A DNA stretch of 12,551 bases from Euryarchaeota archaeon UBA229 (lineage in GTDB: Archaea > Thermoplasmatota > Poseidoniia > Poseidoniales > Poseidoniaceae), in NCBI GenBank assembly GCA_002505355.1, contig DAUW01000080.1:6613-19163 (forward strand), written 5' to 3'. Positions 4,896 through 11,970 of this stretch are shown one piece after another. The translations under genes and the position numbers were made by a program. The notes under the pieces were generated by a model, which was not told the origin of the DNA, ran no database searches, and saw nothing but the letters and a program-made list of their open reading frames with translations. The first letter of the stretch is position 1. Each line of letters begins with the position of its first letter.

Positions 4896-7673
4896 ATGGG
4901 AAACGTTTTTTTTGCGCTCACCAACCAGAGTGTTGAGCGACCAAAAACCGTCCTAGTTTGCGTTTTTATTGCTTTATTGGCCTTGTCATCAGGCGGCATG
5001 TATTTACAATTTGATAATAGCGAAGATGGCTTTTTCCCCGATAATGAAACTGTTAACTTGCTCAATGAAATCGAGGACGAGTATCAGGCCTCGGTTGATT
5101 TTATCAGGGTTATCGATGACATCGATAAGGGTGATTTACAGACAGTTGAAACCTGGAATCAGTTGGCCCTAATCGAGGCACACTTACTACTTGATGAGAA
5201 ATTTCTTCCCTATCAATACCCACTTTTTGGGAGCCAACCTAATTCAGGTATGGCGAGCAGTGTAATTCAATGGGCTAGTCTGCAAGATAGTGCAAATTCA
5301 GAGTTGTGGATTGCTGGTGTGGCCAACTCAATTGAGTTAGTTAATGCCTCGAATTCCTCTGCGCTCACCGAGTCACTAGCGTCATTGAATCTAACTGCTA
5401 CTGAAATCCCAGCTTTCCAACCGGTAACAGCTAGTCGTCTGACTAGTTGGGATTTCAGTGGAACTGAGTTGTGGCAGCAGAGACTTGACTCGGGCGCCAA
5501 TCTAACTGTCGAGATTGATACCCTGCTGAATGCATTGGAGTCACTCGTTACGCCGGAAAATAATCGCAGCGCCCAAGAAAATGGACAGATCCTTTCTTCA
5601 ACCGGTCCGATAAGCGGCCAATTGAATATCCTTAGAGGTCTACAAGATATCGATTTTAGGGAATCAATGTTGTCAAATATTCCGGTTAGTGAGCGAAACG
5701 ACCCGTGGAATATGTCGGGTCCCATAATCACTACTTTGGTAATTAGCAATGATCCAATCGTTTACGGTCAGGACGCTAGTGAGTTTGACCGGGTGCAAAA
5801 TGACATCGATCGATGGTCAGCAGATCTACTCACTCGGATACAAGACGATACTAACGATGATGAGATAAGGACATTTTCTTTCGCACAATTTGGTGTTGGC
5901 TCCACGGCAACGCTAGGTAAGGAGATCGGTATTCTAACCGGCTCAGCATTTTTACTACTTGCGACCATTTTGTGGTTTAATTTCCGGAGTAAGAGAGAAA
6001 CTGCTTACGTGATGGGGCTTACTATGCTGGCCATTGCTGCAACCTATGGATTCTCCGGTTGGTTAGAGTTCATCGGCGTCAGTATGGTGTTTAATGCGGC
6101 TATGAATTCAATACCAGTGTTGTTATTAGCAATCGGGGTGGATTATGGTTTACACGTCGTTTTGAGGATTAGAGAGGAACTCAAGAATTCGGTTGAAGGT
6201 AATACCGCTGATACATTACGAGATTTCTCTATCTCAGTAAGGAAATTAGCAATCCAAAGGGGGACAATATTTACTTCGATAGCATTGCTGATTGCAATAT
6301 TTACCGACATGGTTGGATTCTTGTCATTTAGATTCTCTGCGCTATCATTCTTACAAGTATTTGGTACAGTAATTGCCATCGGTTTGTTTTTGATATATTT
6401 GCTCAGCATTTCTGTTTTACCCGCACTGATGACGCTGATTCCGCCGAAAAGATTACCACTCGATAAAGCGAGTAAAATTGAGATTGGTCCAGTGGCGAAA
6501 GCGCTGGGTAAACTTTCGACTCAGCCGATTAAAGTGGGCGTTATCGCTGTACTGCTGCTAATTCCCATGTTTGTTGGGTTTCAACAATTAGAGGTAGGCT
6601 TTGAGCAAAGAGACCAATTTGACCAAAATATCGAGGTCGTAGCAGATTTCATCATGCTATCAGATGAGTTCCAAAGCAGTCGGTCTCCATTGTATGTTGT
6701 CTATGATGGTAACGTGCTTAGCCAAGAGGGTCGAGACTCATGGAATATGACTATGAATGCAATATCAGCCAGCCCAGATATTACCGGCGTACCCAATGGG
6801 TTGTGGGATTTGATTCAGGAAGCGCGCATGCAGCATGATGTGCTAGACAACATAATCAATGATATTGATGCTGGACAATCCGGTGCCTGGGACGAACTTT
6901 CTGATTGGCTACTGGTTAATCAGACCGGCCGGCAAATAAGCGGAGCACTGTTGCACTCTGACGGCCAACAAACCCTAATTTCGTTTCAGGCAACAACTCT
7001 TGATTGGCAAGCAACGGTCGACTTAAACAACAGAATTGAATCAATCCTTGCTGACGTTGAGCAACAAGTACCGGATGAGGCCGAGTTACGAGTTAGTGGG
7101 CGCAGCTTAATCAATGCCCAAACTACCTCTGACGTTGCTGCATCGTCAGTACAATCAACTGCCTTGGTGGCGATTGTGATATTGGTGATGTTGGTCTCCA
7201 TACACTCTTATCGGCAAGGCAGTGTTGGACAAGGTTTTGCTAGGGGCATTGTCTCATGGATTCCATTGATGATGGTGGTTTGTTGGGTATACGGGATTAT
7301 GGGATTCACAGGGTATAATATCAACCCACAAACGGTAACCATTGGAGCATTATCATTGGGCTTAGGTGTCGATTATGCAGTGCATTTTACCACACGCCTT
7401 GAAGAGGAAGTAGAGCATAATCCGCTTGGCTCCCAGCAAGAATGGGTCGAGAAGGCCTCTGCAACAACCGGGAGGGCAATGTTCGGAGCTGCACTGACCA
7501 CCGCCGGTGGATTTGCGGTGCTAAACTTATCAGCACTGCTTCCACTACGGCTATTTGGCCAAGCATTTGTCGTCGCGATAACGCTAGCTTTGCTATCAAG
7601 CCTAATTCTACTCCCTGCATTTTACACAAAGTTTCTCGCTAGAGATGCGCAAAAATACTTGGAGGAGGAATAA
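4896..7673 (+). CDS. RND/MMPL superfamily exporter (HAE3-type)
   Basis: A 925-residue protein with the full two-fold RND plan. Membrane segment 1 is at about 17-37, followed by FDNSEDGFFPDN, the entry motif of HAE3/MMPL transporters, and an outer domain to about 344. Segments 2-6 cover about 345-513, segment 7 about 545-565, a second outer domain about 566-750, and segments 8-12 about 752-915. The paired motifs AIGVDYGLHVVLR (Asp416) and GLGVDYAVHFTTR (Asp826) are the proton-relay GxDY sites in segments 4 and 10, so both halves look intact. The length is typical. HAE3 relatives move hopanoids and other lipids in bacteria; archaeal substrates are mostly unknown. It should sit in the cytoplasmic membrane and use proton flux. 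The ABA4-like gene follows after 2 bases, implying co-transcription and perhaps a shared lipid or isoprenoid substrate (inference). Confidence 0.93.
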   Translation: MGNVFFALTNQSVERPKTVLVCVFIALLALSSGGMYLQFDNSEDGFFPDNETVNLLNEIEDEYQASVDFIRVIDDIDKGDLQTVETWNQLALIEAHLLLDEKFLPYQYPLFGSQPNSGMASSVIQWASLQDSANSELWIAGVANSIELVNASNSSALTESLASLNLTATEIPAFQPVTASRLTSWDFSGTELWQQRLDSGANLTVEIDTLLNALESLVTPENNRSAQENGQILSSTGPISGQLNILRGLQDIDFRESMLSNIPVSERNDPWNMSGPIITTLVISNDPIVYGQDASEFDRVQNDIDRWSADLLTRIQDDTNDDEIRTFSFAQFGVGSTATLGKEIGILTGSAFLLLATILWFNFRSKRETAYVMGLTMLAIAATYGFSGWLEFIGVSMVFNAAMNSIPVLLLAIGVDYGLHVVLRIREELKNSVEGNTADTLRDFSISVRKLAIQRGTIFTSIALLIAIFTDMVGFLSFRFSALSFLQVFGTVIAIGLFLIYLLSISVLPALMTLIPPKRLPLDKASKIEIGPVAKALGKLSTQPIKVGVIAVLLLIPMFVGFQQLEVGFEQRDQFDQNIEVVADFIMLSDEFQSSRSPLYVVYDGNVLSQEGRDSWNMTMNAISASPDITGVPNGLWDLIQEARMQHDVLDNIINDIDAGQSGAWDELSDWLLVNQTGRQISGALLHSDGQQTLISFQATTLDWQATVDLNNRIESILADVEQQVPDEAELRVSGRSLINAQTTSDVAASSVQSTALVAIVILVMLVSIHSYRQGSVGQGFARGIVSWIPLMMVVCWVYGIMGFTGYNINPQTVTIGALSLGLGVDYAVHFTTRLEEEVEHNPLGSQQEWVEKASATTGRAMFGAALTTAGGFAVLNLSALLPLRLFGQAFVVAITLALLSSLILLPAFYTKFLARDAQKYLEEE

Positions 7674-7675
7674 TT

Positions 7676-8158
7676 ATGGAAATAGAAATACTAATGTTTT
7701 GGATATCGTCAATATATATCGGACCGATTTGGGCGCTAATGTGGTTTGCTCCTAGAAATAATATTACCAAGAAATTTGTTGGTGATATACGCTTTACGGT
7801 TTTGCCACTGTGCATACCTTATGCTATTGTAGCAATCCCGGAAATTCCGACAATTTTGCTGACATTGGGTAGCGATATGCCAACACCAGAACTGGTTATT
7901 GACTTTTTTTCTGATGATAAGGTGGTGATTTTAGGTTGGCTCCACTTTTTGGCTTTTGATATCCTTGCTGGACGGTATATTTGGCTAAGAATGCTTGCCT
8001 GCGATCGACCAATATATGTCTCTACACCAATCTTAATCCTAGGCATGATGGTGGCACCATTAGGCTTCTTGATCGGTATTTTAGCCACCCAAGAATACAG
8101 TGAGTTACTGCCATTCAGTATTAGCGACGCGCCGAGCAATGACACCAACAAATTATAA
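7676..8158 (+). CDS. ABA4-like (DUF4281) membrane protein
   Basis: A 160-residue protein with four predicted membrane segments: about 5-25, 40-62, 84-106 and 115-137. The signature GWLHFLAFDILAGRYIWLRM (residues 87-106, with His90, Asp95 and Arg100) followed by D-RP, then VAPLGFLIGIL, is characteristic of the ABA DEFICIENT 4-like family. In plants ABA4 is needed for neoxanthin formation; the role of prokaryotic members is not settled, though carotenoid-related chemistry is often proposed. Length fits the family, with a short extra polar tail of ~15 residues. It starts 2 bases after the exporter stop and should share its transcript. Its TAA stop lies inside the TATAAG promoter box of the next gene. 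Confidence 0.8.
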   Translation: MEIEILMFWISSIYIGPIWALMWFAPRNNITKKFVGDIRFTVLPLCIPYAIVAIPEIPTILLTLGSDMPTPELVIDFFSDDKVVILGWLHFLAFDILAGRYIWLRMLACDRPIYVSTPILILGMMVAPLGFLIGILATQEYSELLPFSISDAPSNDTNKL

Positions 8159-8159
8159 G
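8154..8159 (+). promoter_or_regulatory. TATA box of the YHYH surface protein gene
   Basis: TATAAG begins exactly 27 bases before the ATG at 8181 and overlaps the TAA stop of the ABA4-like gene. It supports 8181 as the start, since the alternative starts at 8100 and 8139 lie upstream of the box. The transcript is expected to be nearly leaderless. Confidence 0.6.
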
Positions 8160-8180
8160 ACATTTCCAGTTGTTACTAAC

Positions 8181-11075
8181 ATGGATACGAAGGTTGCTCT
8201 ACTTTCTGGCTTTTTGGTCATGCTACTTGTCGGTAGTGGACTACTAATTATTGTCGACAACTCAAGTCAAACCGATGAGCAACAAGATGATGTTGCTGAA
8301 GAGATTGTTGAGGAGCCTGTTTCAGTAAACCAGGCCCCTGTAGTTTTCGTTCCCGATGTTGTCAGGGTTTGGGATAGCGAAAATTCAACTATCAGCGGAT
8401 ATATCTACGATGAATCTCCAACAACTTGTACTGTAGAAATAAAATTAATCAATCCAGTGACTAATGCACAATACCTAACGGTGCAGCACACCCAAGTTGG
8501 TGAAGACGGCAAATGGAGTGTAGCACTGCCGACTGGTGAAATAGGCTCGTGGATGGTAATGATTTCAGTAAGCGATGAGTTAGGGGCTCAAAGTGAGAAC
8601 GTGTTTAGTGAATTGACGGTAAAAGAGCCATATGAAGACGACGTAAAGGTAACATTCTTGTGGGAGATTCCAACAAGTTTAGAAGAGCCTGAGGGAATCT
8701 TGCGCGGCGTAGTAATCCACCAATATCCGGAAACCTGCACATTAGTCTACAAGCCGTTGTATCAGTCGCCACTATTGGACGTCAATGCAGATGTTAATCC
8801 AGAGACTGGCGAGTTTAGCATCCAATTTAATACCAGTAATGTTAACAGTAAAGGGCAAATTATCGGTACCTGTGGGTTTTTTACCACCTCAATTAACTCG
8901 ACTATAGTTGATTTGCCGCTACCACCAGACCCAATTGATGATTCAGATCTAGATGGCATTTTAGATGACGTTGACATTTGCCCAGATACGCCGGAAGGAG
9001 AGCCAGTTTACCAAAGCGGCTGCTCAGACTCGCAAATCGATGATGACGGGGATGGAGTTAGCAATAAGCGCGATATTTGTCCAAACACCCCAATGGGTGA
9101 AAGTGTTGATGGTCAAGGATGCTCGTCATCACAAAAGGATAGCGATAATGATGGTGTCACCAATAACCTAGATGCCTGTCCTAACACACCCGCAGGCGAG
9201 GCTGTCAATGGTGACGGCTGCTCACCATCTCAACTTGATAGTGATAATGACGGGGTAGCGAATAGCATTGACCAGTGCCCAGGCACACCATTAGGAGAGG
9301 CTGTTGACAATGTAGGTTGCGCAGACTCACAAAAAGAACAACCTCCGACTAGACCGAAAATTCTCGCGCTACATGGCGGTGGCCAAACAGCTAATTCCCT
9401 CATGGGCATGCAAGGTACTCAAGATTTGATGAATGCCCTACCAACCTTTGACTTTGTCTTTGCCAGCACTCCAGAAAACAACAATGTATGGATTAGAGAT
9501 CCTCCAGGAGGTAAAGGGGAGCCCACCACCGACCCAGATTGGGCAGACCTATCTATCGCTTATCTCGACCAAGTAGTTGAGAACGATGGCCCATTTTATG
9601 CCATTATGGGCTATTCACAAGGGGCAGCGATGATCCCTGTTTACCTAGCAAATACCGACAAGACATTCGATATGGCTCTAATGTACAATGGCTACCTGCC
9701 TACGACTCACGAAGGCCTAATTGATACCATCGAAGCTGTAGAACCGTTTGGTATTCCGGCTATGGTTTTCTCTGGTGAAAACGATCAATTCGGCGATATG
9801 GCTCCAGCTCTTGCAGCGAAGTTTGCAAATTCCTTAGATGTTCACAGTAGCACAGCAGATCACCACTTACCATACCAAAGTGATCCTACTTTCGATACGA
9901 TTCTCGACTTTATCCTCGATGGATTACAGACTTTTGACAAAGAAGATTCATGGTTGTGCCAAGATGGCCAGGGACCCTGGGTAAGAGACCTAAATGGCGA
10001 GGGAAATTCGTACAACGCAAATACTCGTGGAGCAGGACAATCTGGCGGTGGTGGGGGTTCTGGTCCTTGGTTTCAATGTGACGTTTCTGTAACCTTGACA
10101 TCGGATAATATGTTGGTAAACTCCAACGCTATTCCTAATCATAACTGGCTCTCAGCATTTGCTGCGAACGCCGATGAGCAGGACATGGATTGGACAATCC
10201 CACTGGAACCGGTAGATGATACTGCAGGTGGCCATAATTCCGCAAATTGTCCAGCTGCCAACGGTGCCTATGAGTGTGCCCCGGACCGAGGTGCAGTTGC
10301 AGTTGCCGTTAACGGAGTGCCAATTTTTGGCCCTGAGGAGGGTCCAGGAGGCGATGCTGTAGCCTTAGAATTCCTCTATTTTAACGAAAATCGTCAGCCA
10401 ATTGATCTCGGCTACTGTGGGGCCCACAATGGACCAGGAGGTGTGCATTACCATTACGATGCAATGTGTCAGTTTTGGAATGACCCAAACGGTGAAACAA
10501 TAGTCAACTATGACTACACGGACCTAGATTCAACAACCCACTCACCGATAATTGGTTGGGCATTCGATGGCTACCCGATTTATGGAATGTATGGATGGGA
10601 CGACAATGGCCAAGTCATACCACTTCACTCTTCATATGAGGTTGAAAGAACCTCGGAGGGCGGCGACCAAGGCTACAACGGTATCGACGACTGGAATTAT
10701 GTTGCAGGCATGGGAGAATTAGACCAGTGTAACGGCAGATTTGGCGCAACCCCTGAATTTCCTCAAGGAACCTACTACTATGTTTCAACACCGCTAAGTG
10801 GTTCATCAAAAACTGTCGTTAACACTGATGGAGATACCGTTTCGATGATTGGTTTCCCGTACTTTTTGCTATGCTACCACGGTGTTGCAGATATGAGCAA
10901 TGCCAACTCCGGTGGCGGCGGTGGCGGATTCCAATCCATGACACTGTATGAGTATCACCCGGTGGTAGACTCGGATTCTAGACATACAACTAACTTAGAA
11001 TATTGGGTAATATCATATGGGTTGATCATGTTGGCAATAGTTGCTTCAGGTATTCTTAGAAATAGAAACAATTGA
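8181..11075 (+). CDS. Membrane-anchored surface protein: TSP3 repeats, FSH1-like alpha/beta hydrolase and YHYH domain
   Basis: A 964-residue exported protein. Residues 5-27 are a hydrophobic signal/anchor, followed by an acidic linker. Two Ig-like beta domains span about 50-145 and 150-250. Four exact 33-residue thrombospondin type 3 repeats follow (254-385), each with D-D-DG calcium-binding and two Cys. An alpha/beta hydrolase runs from Arg391 to ~582 and resembles FSH1/phospholipase-carboxylesterase enzymes: LALHGGG oxyanion loop, nucleophile elbow GYSQG (Ser479), Asp535 in GENDQF, His561/562 in DHHLP. After a Gly/Ser linker comes a YHYH domain (~633-912) with VHYHYDAMC (His756, His758) and GWAFDGYPIYG; eight Cys in and near it could form disulfides. 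The tail is Gly-rich, then a membrane helix (~940-958) and RNRNN, so the body lies outside the cell. The hydrolase may cleave esters. YHYH function is unknown. SCO follows 9 bases later. Confidence 0.9.
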   Translation: MDTKVALLSGFLVMLLVGSGLLIIVDNSSQTDEQQDDVAEEIVEEPVSVNQAPVVFVPDVVRVWDSENSTISGYIYDESPTTCTVEIKLINPVTNAQYLTVQHTQVGEDGKWSVALPTGEIGSWMVMISVSDELGAQSENVFSELTVKEPYEDDVKVTFLWEIPTSLEEPEGILRGVVIHQYPETCTLVYKPLYQSPLLDVNADVNPETGEFSIQFNTSNVNSKGQIIGTCGFFTTSINSTIVDLPLPPDPIDDSDLDGILDDVDICPDTPEGEPVYQSGCSDSQIDDDGDGVSNKRDICPNTPMGESVDGQGCSSSQKDSDNDGVTNNLDACPNTPAGEAVNGDGCSPSQLDSDNDGVANSIDQCPGTPLGEAVDNVGCADSQKEQPPTRPKILALHGGGQTANSLMGMQGTQDLMNALPTFDFVFASTPENNNVWIRDPPGGKGEPTTDPDWADLSIAYLDQVVENDGPFYAIMGYSQGAAMIPVYLANTDKTFDMALMYNGYLPTTHEGLIDTIEAVEPFGIPAMVFSGENDQFGDMAPALAAKFANSLDVHSSTADHHLPYQSDPTFDTILDFILDGLQTFDKEDSWLCQDGQGPWVRDLNGEGNSYNANTRGAGQSGGGGGSGPWFQCDVSVTLTSDNMLVNSNAIPNHNWLSAFAANADEQDMDWTIPLEPVDDTAGGHNSANCPAANGAYECAPDRGAVAVAVNGVPIFGPEEGPGGDAVALEFLYFNENRQPIDLGYCGAHNGPGGVHYHYDAMCQFWNDPNGETIVNYDYTDLDSTTHSPIIGWAFDGYPIYGMYGWDDNGQVIPLHSSYEVERTSEGGDQGYNGIDDWNYVAGMGELDQCNGRFGATPEFPQGTYYYVSTPLSGSSKTVVNTDGDTVSMIGFPYFLLCYHGVADMSNANSGGGGGGFQSMTLYEYHPVVDSDSRHTTNLEYWVISYGLIMLAIVASGILRNRNN
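8940..9335 (+). repeat. Four tandem TSP3 coding repeats, 99-bp period
   Basis: Units begin at 8940, 9039, 9138 and 9237, each encoding 33 residues of the form D-D-DG....D.CP.TP.GE.V...GC..SQ. Units 3 and 4 are the closest, both starting DSDNDGV. The array is a coding repeat: the phase is a whole number of codons, and differences between units are largely spread over variable positions. Asp-rich loops should bind calcium and stiffen the stalk. Confidence 0.9.
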
Positions 11076-11084
11076 GGCGTCTGG

Positions 11085-11723
11085 ATGAGGCATTTAGCGG
11101 TCACTTGGCTGATATTGCTTAATTTTATATTAGCAGGTTGTGTAACGCCAGAAATTGATCAATATGCTGGCGAGGATATAGATGCCAACCAAGGGTACAA
11201 CCAATTTGAGTTACTCGATTCGAATAATCAAAGTTTCAATTCATCGATTGTCGAAGGCCGGGTTGTAATAATCAATTTTTTCCTAACCAATTGTCACAAT
11301 GCCTGCCCCATAATTACGAGTGATCTAAAACTCGTCGAGGATTACCTCTATCCCGAACACGAAGATAATCTGACTATTTTGTCGATTACCGTGGACCCCT
11401 GGCGAGATGGCCCAGAAGATTTAGTAGATTACATGAATTACTTTAACGTCAGTTGGACGCATCTTACAACCTACGAATTTGTTGATGGTGATTTCTCTAA
11501 AGTTGAGCAGATATGGTCAGACTTTGGCATAACTGTCGTATTGACTGAAAGCGAGAATAGTACCTCTATTGCTGGTCGGGGACACACCGTATACTATGAT
11601 GTCGAACATACCAATGGAATCGTAATTATCGGCAAGGACGGTTTGCAGAAAGTGCGCTGGACCGAGGATAATTGGAATCTTGATGGTGTTAAATCAGATC
11701 TCGAACTAATTTTGCAAGAGTAG
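11085..11723 (+). CDS. SCO1/SenC family copper/thiol-redox lipoprotein
   Basis: A 212-residue protein. The N-terminus is a lipoprotein signal, with hydrophobic residues 5-17 and lipobox LAGC (Cys19), so the mature protein is tethered outside the membrane. The thioredoxin-fold core has the SCO metal site: NCHNACP (Cys70-x3-Cys74) and the distal His167 in GRGHTVYYD. ILSITVDPWRD and the strand IVIIGKDG also match. SCO proteins carry copper to the CuA site of cytochrome oxidase or reduce its cysteines; others act in redox defence. No oxidase genes lie in the window. It starts 9 bases after the YHYH gene and probably shares its transcript. All metal ligands are present, so it should be active. Confidence 0.93.
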   Translation: MRHLAVTWLILLNFILAGCVTPEIDQYAGEDIDANQGYNQFELLDSNNQSFNSSIVEGRVVIINFFLTNCHNACPIITSDLKLVEDYLYPEHEDNLTILSITVDPWRDGPEDLVDYMNYFNVSWTHLTTYEFVDGDFSKVEQIWSDFGITVVLTESENSTSIAGRGHTVYYDVEHTNGIVIIGKDGLQKVRWTEDNWNLDGVKSDLELILQE

Positions 11724-11733
11724 GTGCTGTGCT

Positions 11734-11970
11734 TTGGTATTGCTTAACCTTTGGTCAGTCGGGCATTTCTTGCAGTGGTTTGCCGTAGGAAGGTTATTAC
11801 GAATTAGTTGGCAACTTTTCTTTCTTTTGTCATTAGGTTGGGAGTTACTTGAGTTAACCTTGCCTTATGAATTTGCCAAGGAGTCGTGGGTCAACAAGGT
11901 TTCAGATGTGATAGTCAATTGTTGCGGGTTCTATCTTGGAGTTCGCCTCCGCCCAATAACAAATCAGTAA
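11734..11970 (+). CDS. Small membrane protein of unknown function
   Basis: A 78-residue protein starting at TTG, 10 bases after the SCO stop; the frame is also open upstream into the SCO gene, but no better start is visible, and a TTG at 11740 is an alternative. Three hydrophobic stretches lie at about 3-20, 24-44 and 57-72. Conserved-looking features are GHFLQWFAVGR, GWELLELTLPYEF and NKVSDVIVNCCGFYLGVR. The charged, ordered pattern (Glu, Glu, Asn-Lys, Asp, Asn) looks like a genuine family rather than a random hydrophobic frame, but I cannot name it with confidence. It ends in TAA directly abutting the stop of the minus-strand gene. Position suggests a role with SCO or the YHYH protein. Confidence 0.65.
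   Translation: MVLLNLWSVGHFLQWFAVGRLLRISWQLFFLLSLGWELLELTLPYEFAKESWVNKVSDVIVNCCGFYLGVRLRPITNQ

Noticed and set aside
5267..5749. 160-codon minus-strand open frame inside the exporter gene
   Set aside because: It lies opposite a clear RND outer domain, has no recognisable motifs and is explained by codon bias on the coding strand.
7819..8163. 114-codon minus-strand open frame opposite the ABA4-like gene
   Set aside because: The plus strand carries a recognisable family signature across the same bases; the antisense translation has none.
8100..8180. Upstream GTG/ATG starts (8100, 8139) for the YHYH protein gene
   Set aside because: They precede the TATAAG box, overlap the ABA4-like gene and add a polar leader before the signal anchor; 8181 fits both promoter spacing and the hydrophobic N-terminus.
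8940..9335. Regular 99-bp repeats, considered as a CRISPR-like or non-coding array
   Set aside because: The period is a whole number of codons, the array sits inside one long frame, and the translation is a standard TSP3 repeat.
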